Shown here one piece after another: positions 1 to 10,041 of a stretch of 64,000 nt of DNA. The stretch comes from an archaeon. GTDB taxonomy: Archaea > Asgardarchaeota > Thorarchaeia > Thorarchaeales > Thorarchaeaceae. The DNA lies in NCBI GenBank assembly GCA_024276825.1, contig JAJRWI010000050.1, forward strand, positions 1 through 64,000. The letters are read 5' to 3'. How positions within the stretch are numbered: position 1 is the stretch's first letter; each line of letters begins with the position of its first letter. The position numbers and the translations under genes were made by a program. The notes under the pieces were generated by a model, which made no database searches, was not told the DNA's origin, and saw only the letters and a program-made list of their open reading frames with translations.

Positions 1-848
1 AGCGGCCCGTTTATCGCTTTCGCTACAGCACTGCAGTGGCTCGTGGCCAATGCAACACTTAACGGGCATCGTTTACGCCCAGGACTACTCGGGTATCTAA
101 TCCGATTTGCTCCCCTGGGTTTCGTCCCTCACCGTCGGGCATGTTCTCGACGACCGCCTTCGCCACTGGTGGTCCTCCACGGATCATAGGATTTCACCCC
201 TACCCGTGGAATACCGTCGCCGTCTCCCATCCCCAAGTAAGGCGGTATCCCTACCAGGCTGACAGTTGGGCTGCCAGATTTAAGCAGGGACCTACCAAAC
301 CGGCTACGGACGCTTTAAGCTCAATAATCATGGACACCACTCGAAGAGCTGGTTTTACCGCGGCGGCTGGCACCAGCCTTGCCCTCTCCTTTCTAGCGGA
401 CCTACTTACGGTTCCGCCACAGATGGAGTTATCCCCCATCACTCGGCTTGGCCCACTCACGCTTTCGCGTATTGGTGAGGTCTCGTAACTGCTGCACCCC
501 GTGGGGCTAGGGACCTTGTCTCAGTTCCCTTCTCCGGGCCACGACTTACATCGCCCGTTCGGGTCACAACCTAAGTGGGCAATTACCCCACTTACAAGTA
601 TGATCCGGTGCCGCCCCGTCCTGTGGCGGAGAGTCCCACATACCTGGAACACCCATTTGGGAGCAATATCATTTCCAGAACATTGCTCCTATGGTGGATT
701 ACCGCCAGTTTCCCGGCGTTGTCCACCTCCACAGGGTAGGTTAGCGACACTACTGAGCCGTTCGCGACGGACTCGGATGCGAGCCCGTTCCACTTGCATG
801 TCTTAACCCTAAGCCGATAGCAGTGTCCTCTAGCAGGATCAACTAGAG
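1..848 (-). rRNA. 16S ribosomal RNA, 5' portion (3' part lies beyond the window edge)
   Basis: Reverse complement contains the archaeal 16S 5' end (TCTAGTTGATCCTGCTAGAGGACACTGCTATCGG) and the 'GGATTAGATACCCGAGTAGTCC' region near window start. Confidence 0.97.
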
Positions 849-1111
849 TTGATCACAAAGCCATGCATGTCCGGCAAGGATGTATCATGCACGCCTTATG
901 CACACTAACTAAGCTTAATGAAGTACAGTCTGACGGGGTAGCAAGGAGGCTTACCCATCATTCTGCACACTGCTGAGCCTATCTTAGACCTGAGGGGACT
1001 CTGGACAGATCCAGTCTTTCTCAAGTCCGCATCTTTTCTTCGCACTTGGAAATCGCGGACCGTCATCGCTAGGCTTTGCCAACAGCATCAGGTCTGACAC
1101 CGATAGAGTGC

Positions 1112-1135
1112 GAAAGCATATTAAAACTCGAGGAA
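1112..1135 (-). promoter_or_regulatory. Putative archaeal promoter (BRE/TATA-like) for 16S rRNA
   Basis: Reverse complement CCTCGAGTTTTAATATGC about 270 nt upstream of the 16S 5' end. Confidence 0.5.
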
Positions 1136-1271
1136 TCTTAATAAAAAGCTTTCCAAGCAGACTATAAAAAGCATAAATGATGAGTTTCTCAAAGACTTTT
1201 GAAAACCGCCCTCCCTTGTCATTTTAGGTGCCAATAATTTATGTCATATACTCAATATTCATAATGCACAA

Positions 1272-3929
1272 TTGCTTATCACAGAACGACAGAATTTACG
1301 AAGGAAAGATCACATGCCTGATTTTCATGAATATCTGGAATCCCTGATTCATGGCGACTTCCACGAGAGTGAGAAGATGTTCCTTGATCGGGAGAGTTTT
1401 ACTTTTCCCACTGCCAGACCACAGTGGGCACCGCCGCGACACTACAATATCAATCATCTCAAGATGGAGTGGAAGATTGATCTAGAGCGAGAGCACGTTG
1501 ATGCGACATCACAGTTGAGAATCACATCCATCGTGCCTGAGTTGAATACAGTGTTTCTGCATGCTGCAGAACTCGAGATCACATCAATCAAAGACTCCAA
1601 TGGTGAGAGCCTCGAATGGGACATGAGACCTGACGAAGAGGCCATTTACATACGATTGAAACAGCCATTGAAAGAGGGAGAAGGTGAAAGACTGACTTTC
1701 ACATATAGTATTGATCACCCAAGAGCTGGACTGTTCTTCACAGCCCCCTGTTCTGAGTTTCCAGATGTTGAAGTCAGTGCTTGGACTCAGCTACAGGATG
1801 ATTATGCGAGGTTCATCGTCCCATGTTATGACAACCCCAGCCATAAACACTCCGTGGAGATCATTCTCACTGTTCCAGAAGACTACTTTGCCATGAGCAA
1901 CGGCATACTGAAAGAAAGACGAAAGAACGGTGACGGCACTGAAACTTTCCACTGGTATAACGAGAAACCCATGCCTGCTTATCTGATGACAGTGGCGGTT
2001 TCAGAATATATTGAGTACAAGGAGGACCTTGACGGACTGGAAGTCAGCTATTATGTCCATAAGAAATGGGATAAGGACATGGTATATCGGTCCTTTGGCA
2101 AGACCCCAGCAATGATCAAGTTCTTCGTTGATAAGCTAGGTGTTCCATTTCCGTGGGACAAATACGCTCAAGTCACCGCTGCCAACTTCATCTTTGGTGG
2201 TATGGAAAATGTCAGTGCCACAACTCAGACCGATGCAACTCTTCACGATGAGAAGGCACATCTAGACTTTGACTCTGACGGGCTGGTGGCCCATGAGCTG
2301 GCGCACATGTGGGGTGGAGACCTTGTAACCTGTCGTACATGGAGTCATGGGTGGCTTAATGAGGGTTGGGCAACCCAGATGCAGAACGAGTGGAAGCGTC
2401 ATGACAAGGGTGATGATGAGTACTTCTATGAGCAGTATCAGAAGCAGGTTTCATACTTCACTGAGGACAAGACACAATATAGACGGCCTATCGTACAGAA
2501 TGAGTGGGAGAAAGGTGTTGATGTCTTTGATCGACACCTGTATCCTGGAGGGGCTTGGAGATATTATATGCTGAAACATCTGGTCGGCGAGGACAGATGG
2601 TGGAATATTCTGGGAGAGTATATGAGGCGCCACTCATATCAGTCTGTCTATACTCATGATCTTGAGAGGATATTCACCGAGATGACTGGTGAAGACTTCG
2701 GTTGGTTCTTTGAACAATGGTTGTATAAGGCAGGCTATCCGGAGTGCAAGATCAAGGTCAATCACGATGAGAAGATGGGTCATGTCCATATGAGGATTGA
2801 GCAGACCCAAAAGCATGATGACGGGATGACTCCCGCAGTGTTCAAGTTTCCACTCACAATTGAGTTTGTGGATGAAAAGGGCGCTAGAACACGTCTCACA
2901 ATACAGGTGAATGAGCGAGTCCATGACTTTTATTTCCCCGTCATGTCAAAACCGAAACAAGTAGTGATTGATCCTGACTATGTAGTACTCATGGACTGGG
3001 ACATTGAAAAGCCAGAACCGCTGTGGATTGAGCAACTCAATCATGGCACCAATGTTGTTCAGAGGATAAAAGCTGCACAGGCCCTTGGTAAGAAGGTGAC
3101 CCCAAAGGCACTTAGAGCGTTAGGGGACGCACTAGTCAATGAAGGGTTTTGGGGGGTGCAGACTGAGATTGCAAAAGTTCTTGGTTCTCTAAAGACAGAC
3201 GCTGCCCTTGACCAACTCCTACGTGGTGTGAGCCTTGCAAACACACGCGCCAGGACCGCAGTGGCTAGAGCACTTGGGGAGTTCTATCAGAATGATCGAG
3301 CTCTGGAGGCACTAAAGCGACTTCTCACGGATGATGAGAGCTACTTTGTTCCGGCTGCGGCCGCCACATCGATTGGAAAGACCAAACATGAAGACGCATT
3401 TGAGATACTCTCTGAAGGAATAAAGAATGCGCCTCCCAGCTGGCACCATCTCATTAAGGCAGGCTATCTGAGTGGCATGGCAGAAACTGAAAAGGAAGAG
3501 GTCATTGAGATTCTCTTGAAATATATCAGGCCCGGAACTCCTGATGAGTTAAGGCGAATAGTTCCGAAATATCTTGCAAATCTAGGTAAACGATACAAGA
3601 AGCGGTACCCTGAGATCAAGTCAGAGCTGGAGAAACTTCTTGACGACAGATCATTTAGAGTGAGAATCAGTGCTCTTGTTGCAATCAAGAGCTATGAGGA
3701 CCCATCACTCATATCGAGCCTTGCAAAACTCGCAGAGTCTGAAGTTGAGGGGCGAATTGTACGACTCTCACGTGAGGCAATACGATCCTTGAGAATGAAG
3801 AAGGCTCCAAAGGAGCTCGAGTCATTGAAGAAGAGTGTAGAAGAGATAGAGGAGGAAAACCGTAAGCTCAAGAGCAGACTTCTAAGAATCGAGGCACGAC
3901 TTGAGAAGCCCGAAGACAAGGATGAATAG
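1272..3929 (+). CDS. M1 family zinc metallopeptidase (aminopeptidase N-like) with C-terminal HEAT-like repeats; start may be at 1314
   Basis: GGMEN, HELAHMWGG and NEGWA motifs; C-terminal helical repeats. Confidence 0.93.
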   Translation: MLITERQNLRRKDHMPDFHEYLESLIHGDFHESEKMFLDRESFTFPTARPQWAPPRHYNINHLKMEWKIDLEREHVDATSQLRITSIVPELNTVFLHAAELEITSIKDSNGESLEWDMRPDEEAIYIRLKQPLKEGEGERLTFTYSIDHPRAGLFFTAPCSEFPDVEVSAWTQLQDDYARFIVPCYDNPSHKHSVEIILTVPEDYFAMSNGILKERRKNGDGTETFHWYNEKPMPAYLMTVAVSEYIEYKEDLDGLEVSYYVHKKWDKDMVYRSFGKTPAMIKFFVDKLGVPFPWDKYAQVTAANFIFGGMENVSATTQTDATLHDEKAHLDFDSDGLVAHELAHMWGGDLVTCRTWSHGWLNEGWATQMQNEWKRHDKGDDEYFYEQYQKQVSYFTEDKTQYRRPIVQNEWEKGVDVFDRHLYPGGAWRYYMLKHLVGEDRWWNILGEYMRRHSYQSVYTHDLERIFTEMTGEDFGWFFEQWLYKAGYPECKIKVNHDEKMGHVHMRIEQTQKHDDGMTPAVFKFPLTIEFVDEKGARTRLTIQVNERVHDFYFPVMSKPKQVVIDPDYVVLMDWDIEKPEPLWIEQLNHGTNVVQRIKAAQALGKKVTPKALRALGDALVNEGFWGVQTEIAKVLGSLKTDAALDQLLRGVSLANTRARTAVARALGEFYQNDRALEALKRLLTDDESYFVPAAAATSIGKTKHEDAFEILSEGIKNAPPSWHHLIKAGYLSGMAETEKEEVIEILLKYIRPGTPDELRRIVPKYLANLGKRYKKRYPEIKSELEKLLDDRSFRVRISALVAIKSYEDPSLISSLAKLAESEVEGRIVRLSREAIRSLRMKKAPKELESLKKSVEEIEEENRKLKSRLLRIEARLEKPEDKDE

Positions 3930-4015
3930 GTGATGGAAGGGCGGGATTGCCCGCCTTCACGAGATTGGTAGTCTTACTACCCGCAGATGTCGGTTTCTTC
4001 CATCATTATTACAGC

Positions 4016-4549
4016 TTATCTGTGTGCTCGGCCCAGCTGCCATAGGACATACTCAAGCCCGTCAACGACAGCTAGGCTTCGCATGACCAAAACGAGCCCA
4101 TGACTCTCGGTCCTCTTGACCCCACCAAGGATCCTGAGAGTCAATGGTTCACCGTCTGGCCCAGTCATATTGACTCGAAAGACAAAGGAGATTGTAATGT
4201 TTAATCGAACCCGATTGGTCCGACCAGCAGCACCACGACCATCAACGACCGTATAACGTGACTCATTCATGACCAGGTACCCTTGGAGAACAAAAAATGA
4301 AACACCCCGGTCTAATCTCGAAGCCACCTGAAATTCCAGATGCATTTTCACAAGAACACGGGTCTGATCAGCGTCATCACGTACTGCACCTCGACCCCGG
4401 GAATCAATCTGAAGAATATCACCCACCTGCACTCTGGCTGACTCTGGACTCTCAAGAATCGATGTAGCATCAATAGGGACAATAACCAGTGGGATGACCA
4501 CCAGCATTGCAAGTGCAGATAATATGGTCATGGTACGTCGCAATCTCAT
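4016..4549 (-). CDS. Hypothetical secreted/membrane-anchored protein
   Basis: 177 aa ORF with N-terminal hydrophobic segment. Confidence 0.6.
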   Translation of the reverse strand: MRLRRTMTILSALAMLVVIPLVIVPIDATSILESPESARVQVGDILQIDSRGRGAVRDDADQTRVLVKMHLEFQVASRLDRGVSFFVLQGYLVMNESRYTVVDGRGAAGRTNRVRLNITISFVFRVNMTGPDGEPLTLRILGGVKRTESHGLVLVMRSLAVVDGLEYVLWQLGRAHR

Positions 4550-4760
4550 CTTTGCATCATGTAATTACTGTGATTGTTAATATAAAGCAACAATGAACGA
4601 TGTTTCTGTATGATGAATATAGATGATTCATCCATTCAGATTATTGGGATGAAGAGTATTTGAAAATGCGCACTTGGCGATACATCACAAATTCAAACAA
4701 AAGTCTCAGATACTAATTAGGAATATCACCAAGAAGATATGAGTCTAGGACTGACACGCA

Positions 4761-5393
4761 ATGATGCAAGAGGCATTATATGCTTTAATCCGATTTGATC
4801 TCCTGCTTGAGGCCATTAGTGGAGTCATCGCTCTTATGATATCTCATCAAGCAAATATGGCCTATCAATTGACTGGAGAGAAACGCCTATCAGACCTCTC
4901 CACTGGGTTTCTGGTCCTCTCAGCGGGCATGTTTGGAAGAGTTGTTGGTACATTCTATTTCTTTGTGATTATTGGCACTGCGGGTCTGACGCCAGAGGCT
5001 GAGATGGTCAGAGGTATTGTCACCATTGCTTATGGTTCAGCGCGGATTATGGCATATGTTCTCTTTGCTATCTCAACACGCAGGACAATTCGAAAACCAA
5101 CGCTAGCAAACACCCCGCTCATGGCACTACCATTTCTGATTGACCCCAATCTCGAGATCGTAGCAATAATGATCCTGATAATTGTTGTATTGCAAGCAAT
5201 GATGAACTATTTTAATGTGAGAACAAAGTTTGCACTTTACGTACTGATTGCATTCTCCTGCCTACTGCTGAGCCACATCTTTGGAATAATTGCCTTAATT
5301 GAGATTAGAGCATATTGGTGGAGCCAGATGGCACAGTTTCTAGGCTTGATATCTCTCTTGGTCATGCTGATTAAGGCAGGCCGAGAAACATGA
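4761..5393 (+). CDS. Multi-pass membrane protein of unknown function
   Basis: Several hydrophobic segments; 4-nt overlap with downstream wHTH gene. Confidence 0.75.
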   Translation: MMQEALYALIRFDLLLEAISGVIALMISHQANMAYQLTGEKRLSDLSTGFLVLSAGMFGRVVGTFYFFVIIGTAGLTPEAEMVRGIVTIAYGSARIMAYVLFAISTRRTIRKPTLANTPLMALPFLIDPNLEIVAIMILIIVVLQAMMNYFNVRTKFALYVLIAFSCLLLSHIFGIIALIEIRAYWWSQMAQFLGLISLLVMLIKAGRET

Positions 5394-5683
5394 GCAGAAA
5401 AAAGTCCTATCGTTCAAAGGTACGCATCTTAGCTGACATGATGCGTGCAATACAGAACGGTGGGGATGAGGGAACTGGCCCAACAAGAATACTCTATTCC
5501 GCCAATCTCTCTCATGATCGTCTGACACAATACATTGAAGAGCTCTTAGAGAAGGGGCTCATAAGGGTAGTTGAACAGAATGGTAGTAGTCGCGCATATG
5601 TTCTTACAGCAAAGGGGATGGAGTTCCTGAGAGAGTTCACAAAAATCGAACGCTTCTCTCAGGCTTTTGGTATTGATATCTAG
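5390..5683 (+). CDS. Winged-helix transcriptional regulator (ArnR1-like)
   Basis: SKVRILADMM...LTQYIEELLEKGLIRV...YVLTAKGMEFL pattern. Confidence 0.8.
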   Translation: MSRKKSYRSKVRILADMMRAIQNGGDEGTGPTRILYSANLSHDRLTQYIEELLEKGLIRVVEQNGSSRAYVLTAKGMEFLREFTKIERFSQAFGIDI

Positions 5684-5903
5684 GCTGATATCAAAAATAC
5701 AATTGGTGTGGTTCATTAATATGTGCTGATAAATGACTAACAATTCATCTAGATGATATTTTTAGAAATGACCGTGTGATGTTGAACATAGTAGTTGGTC
5801 CGTCATCTCTCGCCGCCTCTCTTGAAGCGGACTTTAATATGCAGTAGATATACTCTTGAGTCAAGATTTTAAGATGAAATGGAATGCGCTCAACCAGATT
5901 GAA

Positions 5904-5981
5904 GGGCCGATAGATCAGTCCGGCTAGATCGTCTGGTTCGCATCCAGAAGGGCGCGGGTTCAAATCCCGCTCGGTCCACCA
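5904..5981 (+). tRNA. tRNA-Ala(CGC) with encoded CCA
   Basis: Cloverleaf: GGGCCGA/TCGGTCC acceptor including G3-U70 wobble, TCTGG-TTCGCAT-CCAGA anticodon arm, GCGGGTTCAAATCCCGC T arm, CCA at 5979-5981. Confidence 0.95.
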
Positions 5982-6036
5982 CTCTCCAATTCTACCACCT
6001 GCCAACAGATTTTACGTCAGACGAGTCACCATTGAC

Positions 6037-6439
6037 ATGATCGAAATTTTGAAGAAGCAAGTGCCTCTGTCGTTTGAGGAGGCGGTTGAAAAGGTTGAGA
6101 GGTTGTGTGCTGAGGCTGGATTCACAGTACTGAACTTTACTCTTCACAAAGGCCCTTCATAAGACCTTCAAGGAAAAGTTGCAGATTGACTATCCAAAAT
6201 ATACATTCATTCAGGTGTGCAATGCCAAATTAGCGAAGAAGGTCCTTGACATCTCAAAGGACGCAGGAGTGGTGTTTCCATGCAGATTTGTTGTTTATGA
6301 AGAGGGCGATGCAGTGATCATTGCGCACACATCAGTCATGAGAGCAATTGCTGAACTCGGACTTGCTCCAGAGGATGAGATGGCCCCTATTATTGAGGAA
6401 ACTGGGCGCAGAGTCAGAGAGCTCTGGGAAAAGATTTGA
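6037..6439 (+). pseudogene. DUF302-family protein interrupted by a frameshift
   Basis: Frame from 6037 (MIEILKKQVPLSFEEAVEKVERLCAEAGFTVLNFTLHKGPS*) continues in +1 frame as LHKTFKEKLQIDYPKYTFIQVCNAKLAKKVLD... Confidence 0.75.
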
Positions 6440-6474
6440 GTAAGATTTAGCTCTTCAGAATCAGTGGGAAACTC

Positions 6475-7251
6475 ATGGATGAAAAAATCAAGGAGCAGTG
6501 GGACATAAACTCAGAGGCCTTTGCCGAACTAATAGGGGGCAAGGGCACTCCTCATCACAGATCAATACTTGTCCCCTGTATTGAAAGACTACTTGGCGAT
6601 GTTAACAGGAAAAAGATGCTCGATGCAGGCTGTGGCGAGGGTTATCTGTCCCTGAGATTTGCCAAGAAGGGCGCCATTGTGACAGGTGTTGACATCTCGG
6701 ACAAGATGATCAGCATTGCGAGGGCAGCCGACACAGAGCACATTGTGAACTTTCAAGCTGGAAACATCTGCAATCTGGAGGGTCTTGCTGATGAGGAATT
6801 TGACCTGGTGATTTGCAATCTTGTATTGTTGAATGTTCCCTGCTACAAGGAAGCACTGATCGAGTTTCATAGGGTTCTAAAAAAGGGCGGAACACTAGTC
6901 GTTTCGATTGTGCATCCCGCTTTCAATTTCTATGGCCCGGGCTCATGGGAGATGGGTGAGAAGGATCCACAGACCAAGCGACGTAAAGGACTCTATTTCA
7001 AAGTTGACAATTACTTTGATGAAAAGGAGTATCAGCGATACTGGAAGAAGAGGTCGGGTGAGAAGTTTCCAAGACCAATCAGTTTCTTTCATAGAACCCT
7101 CTCAAATTATCTCAATGCAATTAGCAATGCTGGTCTTGTGATTGATAGGATTGAAGAACCCCTGCCTATCGTCGAAGATGAGTTCTTTGAGCGAGAACGG
7201 CGAATACCATTCTTTCTGGTGGTGCGGGCGAGAAGGTCAGCCAATTCCTAA
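6475..7251 (+). CDS. Class I SAM-dependent methyltransferase
   Basis: MLDAGCGEGYLSLRFAKKGAIVTGVDIS motif I/II. Confidence 0.9.
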   Translation: MDEKIKEQWDINSEAFAELIGGKGTPHHRSILVPCIERLLGDVNRKKMLDAGCGEGYLSLRFAKKGAIVTGVDISDKMISIARAADTEHIVNFQAGNICNLEGLADEEFDLVICNLVLLNVPCYKEALIEFHRVLKKGGTLVVSIVHPAFNFYGPGSWEMGEKDPQTKRRKGLYFKVDNYFDEKEYQRYWKKRSGEKFPRPISFFHRTLSNYLNAISNAGLVIDRIEEPLPIVEDEFFERERRIPFFLVVRARRSANS

Positions 7252-7280
7252 TAAGTGAAGATGCATTATCAGAAAACGAG

Positions 7281-8180
7281 TTGACAATTATGAGTTCTGA
7301 ACAGGACCCTCTAGATTATCTGAGTCTAGGGAAGCGCGTACGCTTGAGCAGACTGATGTATGAACATGGTCCGGGCAATGGTCGTATGATCATCCTGCCG
7401 ATTGATCAGGGCATGGAACATGGTCCACGCGACTTCTTTGTTAATCCTCCAAGTATTGATCCCGACTTCCAGTTCAGACTGGCCAAGGAGGGTGGCTTCT
7501 CTGGAATCGCCCTGCACATAGGTCTTGCAGAGAAATATGCAGGCAAATACGCTGGCAGAGTGCCAATTGTCCTAAAGGTCAATGGAAAGACCAGCATTCC
7601 TCCGGACACACATGCAATGTCCCCGCTGACTGCCTCAGTGGAAGACGCAGTCAGGATTGGTGCCGATGCAATAGGATACACGCTCTATGTTGGCAGTCCC
7701 CTGCAGGTTGAGGACATGAACCAATTCCGAAGAGTAAAGGCTGATGCTGACCGCTATGGGATGCCTGTGATACTCTGGTCTTACCCGCGAGGAGAGGCTG
7801 TTGAGAAGAAGGGCGGAAGAAACAGCCTTTATGCAATAGACTATGCAGCAAGAGTTGCAAATGAACTGGGTGTTGATGTTGTCAAGCTCAACGTTCCCGT
7901 GGATGATCCTGAGAGAAGGAAAGATCAACCAGCACCCTATGACTCACTTGAATATACTCTCGAAGAAGGCATTGAGAAAGTGATAAAGAGCGCAGGCAAG
8001 ACACTTGTGATATTCTCGGGTGGAAGTAAGATTGATGATGACGAACTACTCCGTAGGGCTCGCATTTGTCTGGAGAAAGGGGCCAGTGGATTCATCTTTG
8101 GCCGAAACATTTGGCAGCGCGAATGGGACAAAGCATTGGAAATGGCAGCAAAGTTGAAGGAACTACTCCTTACTGTCTGA
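7281..8180 (+). CDS. Archaeal class I fructose-bisphosphate aldolase (DhnA type); likely ATG at 7290
   Basis: IILPIDQGMEHGP, NGKTSIPPD, VILWSYPRG, VVKLNVP, FSGGSK motifs. Confidence 0.9.
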   Translation: MTIMSSEQDPLDYLSLGKRVRLSRLMYEHGPGNGRMIILPIDQGMEHGPRDFFVNPPSIDPDFQFRLAKEGGFSGIALHIGLAEKYAGKYAGRVPIVLKVNGKTSIPPDTHAMSPLTASVEDAVRIGADAIGYTLYVGSPLQVEDMNQFRRVKADADRYGMPVILWSYPRGEAVEKKGGRNSLYAIDYAARVANELGVDVVKLNVPVDDPERRKDQPAPYDSLEYTLEEGIEKVIKSAGKTLVIFSGGSKIDDDELLRRARICLEKGASGFIFGRNIWQREWDKALEMAAKLKELLLTV

Positions 8181-9212
8181 GTTCCTTGTGTTTCTTGTTT
8201 CAAGCTCTTGCATTGGATCAATCGACTTTACCGTGTCGACAACAGCCTTAATATTCTCTTCAGGGGTATCAACTGTGATGACGCAACCTGGTGCAACAAC
8301 AAGATGTTCAAAGCCTGCCGCCCTGATTGCCTCACGTACCTGCATTTCAACCTCATCCGGTGTTCCTGTTCTGAGTGTCTTATTGTGATCAATTCCCCCA
8401 AAAACAGTCTTTCTGGAAATCTTCTTTCCCTCGGACAGACTGGGCCATGCACTCTGGTCTTCCCAGTTGATGGCATCTAGGCCCGGGGTTCTTGATATCT
8501 CCCTAAACCTAATGCGTTCACCCTCCTCTTTTGCATGCAGGTGCATGACTATGAAACGAGACCTCCCCCTGAGTTGCGATATCAACTTTTGATCATATGG
8601 AAACACGAACTCTTGATACTGTTCATCGGTGACAGCAGAGTGTGTGGAGTGTTGAGAGGCCAAGAACACACCATCTGCACCAGCCTCAAGGGTGGCCTTT
8701 GCAAAGTCGACCATAACCCTAGTTATCATCTCAAGAGCTGAACTCATTACATCTGGATGGCTATCAATATATGTTTTGAACTCGCCCTCACATAGCTTGG
8801 AAGCAACCATTGGAGGATCAAAGATTGTTGCAAGTACAGGAACAACGCCATGGGCATAATCGTGAATCAGCTCAATTGCCCTGACCTGTCTTCCAAACTC
8901 GCCATCATTGACATCGACCTCCTCAAGGGTTTCCCAGTCTTGGGCATCGTGAATGGCACATGAGGTACAGGTCGTTGAGCCACTTATTGCCCCATCATAT
9001 ACTGCCACACATCCCCAATCCACCACGGGATAACGTCCATGAAAGCTCACTTTCATGATGTCATGATCCCACTTTTTGTGGAAAGCAATCTCTGCATCTG
9101 CAAGGCCTTCTGGTGTCCTGTCCTTGTGTGGGTGGTGCCTCCAGAGTGAGATGGGGACCCGTTCCTCAATGTTACCCAAGAATGTCTGTCTAATGAGCTC
9201 AAATCTCGACAT
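8163..9212 (-). CDS. Uroporphyrinogen decarboxylase (URO-D) family protein
   Basis: Overall URO-D/MtaA-like pattern: ADGVFLASQ, FIVMHLHA, INWEDQS, FGGIDHN. Confidence 0.82.
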   Translation of the reverse strand: MSRFELIRQTFLGNIEERVPISLWRHHPHKDRTPEGLADAEIAFHKKWDHDIMKVSFHGRYPVVDWGCVAVYDGAISGSTTCTSCAIHDAQDWETLEEVDVNDGEFGRQVRAIELIHDYAHGVVPVLATIFDPPMVASKLCEGEFKTYIDSHPDVMSSALEMITRVMVDFAKATLEAGADGVFLASQHSTHSAVTDEQYQEFVFPYDQKLISQLRGRSRFIVMHLHAKEEGERIRFREISRTPGLDAINWEDQSAWPSLSEGKKISRKTVFGGIDHNKTLRTGTPDEVEMQVREAIRAAGFEHLVVAPGCVITVDTPEENIKAVVDTVKSIDPMQELETRNTRNSDSKE

Positions 9213-9278
9213 GGCATACTACTAGTGTCGAAAGTGATTATGAGCGTTTCGAATTGGTGGGAGATGATGCACAAGGCA

Positions 9279-9914
9279 TTACTCTCTGTGCCAAGGGTTC
9301 AGCAGACCAAGTGTCACTAGAAAGATCATTACTGTCGTCATCATGAAACCCACATACTCCAGCCCTGCTACTAGAAGCGGCACCTTGAGAGCTTGGAACA
9401 CCACTGCAATCAAGAGTCCTATCACTATGAGCTCGCTACGGACTTCTCTTAATCGGTGTGTCTTCCATGTGATGGCAAAAGTCACTACTAGAGCAAGAGC
9501 AAACATAAGTAGAATTGGTACTGTGAGAACTATGATCAATGGCTCTGATTGGACAAATAACAATACTGTGATCCAATAAAACACGATTAGAATCATGCTA
9601 CGGATGTGCCAACGCGCATAATTGGGCAACCAGATGTTGAGGACCATACCCGCCATGGGAATTGTTGCTAGGCCCACCGCGAGAGACCTGATCTTAAAGA
9701 GTGTGAGGCTGGGCTCTATTATGAGGATTGATGGGAGCACATAAATAGTCATGTTTGCAGCGGTCCCGAGGAAAGACAGACTGAACAATAAAGGTAGGTC
9801 AGTTGGCAGCCTGTTCTCCTGATTATGCCAGATTCTGAACAAGAATATTGCGCCCAAAAATGCAATCAGGGCTGTTATGGCACAGGACCATACTGATATG
9901 TATGTCATTTGCAT
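9279..9914 (-). CDS. Multi-pass membrane protein of unknown function
   Basis: Repeated hydrophobic segments. Confidence 0.65.
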   Translation of the reverse strand: MQMTYISVWSCAITALIAFLGAIFLFRIWHNQENRLPTDLPLLFSLSFLGTAANMTIYVLPSILIIEPSLTLFKIRSLAVGLATIPMAGMVLNIWLPNYARWHIRSMILIVFYWITVLLFVQSEPLIIVLTVPILLMFALALVVTFAITWKTHRLREVRSELIVIGLLIAVVFQALKVPLLVAGLEYVGFMMTTVMIFLVTLGLLNPWHRE

Positions 9915-10041
9915 GTGTGATTCCTCTGCACAATGTTTACCAGATTGTGTATGGCCCTATGGATTTAAGCACCTGACAAATCAATCATTTTACGACCTTA
10001 AAAGAAGTGGTTCTGATTTATTGACAGAATTATCGGATGCG

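Noticed and set aside
141-806. ORFs within the first 850 nt
   Set aside because: They lie on the 16S rRNA gene
5745-6005. 86-aa minus-strand ORF (…WWTERDLNPRPSGCEPDDLAG…)
   Set aside because: Antisense translation of the tRNA-Ala; the 'ERDLNPRPSGC' string is a classic tRNA artefact
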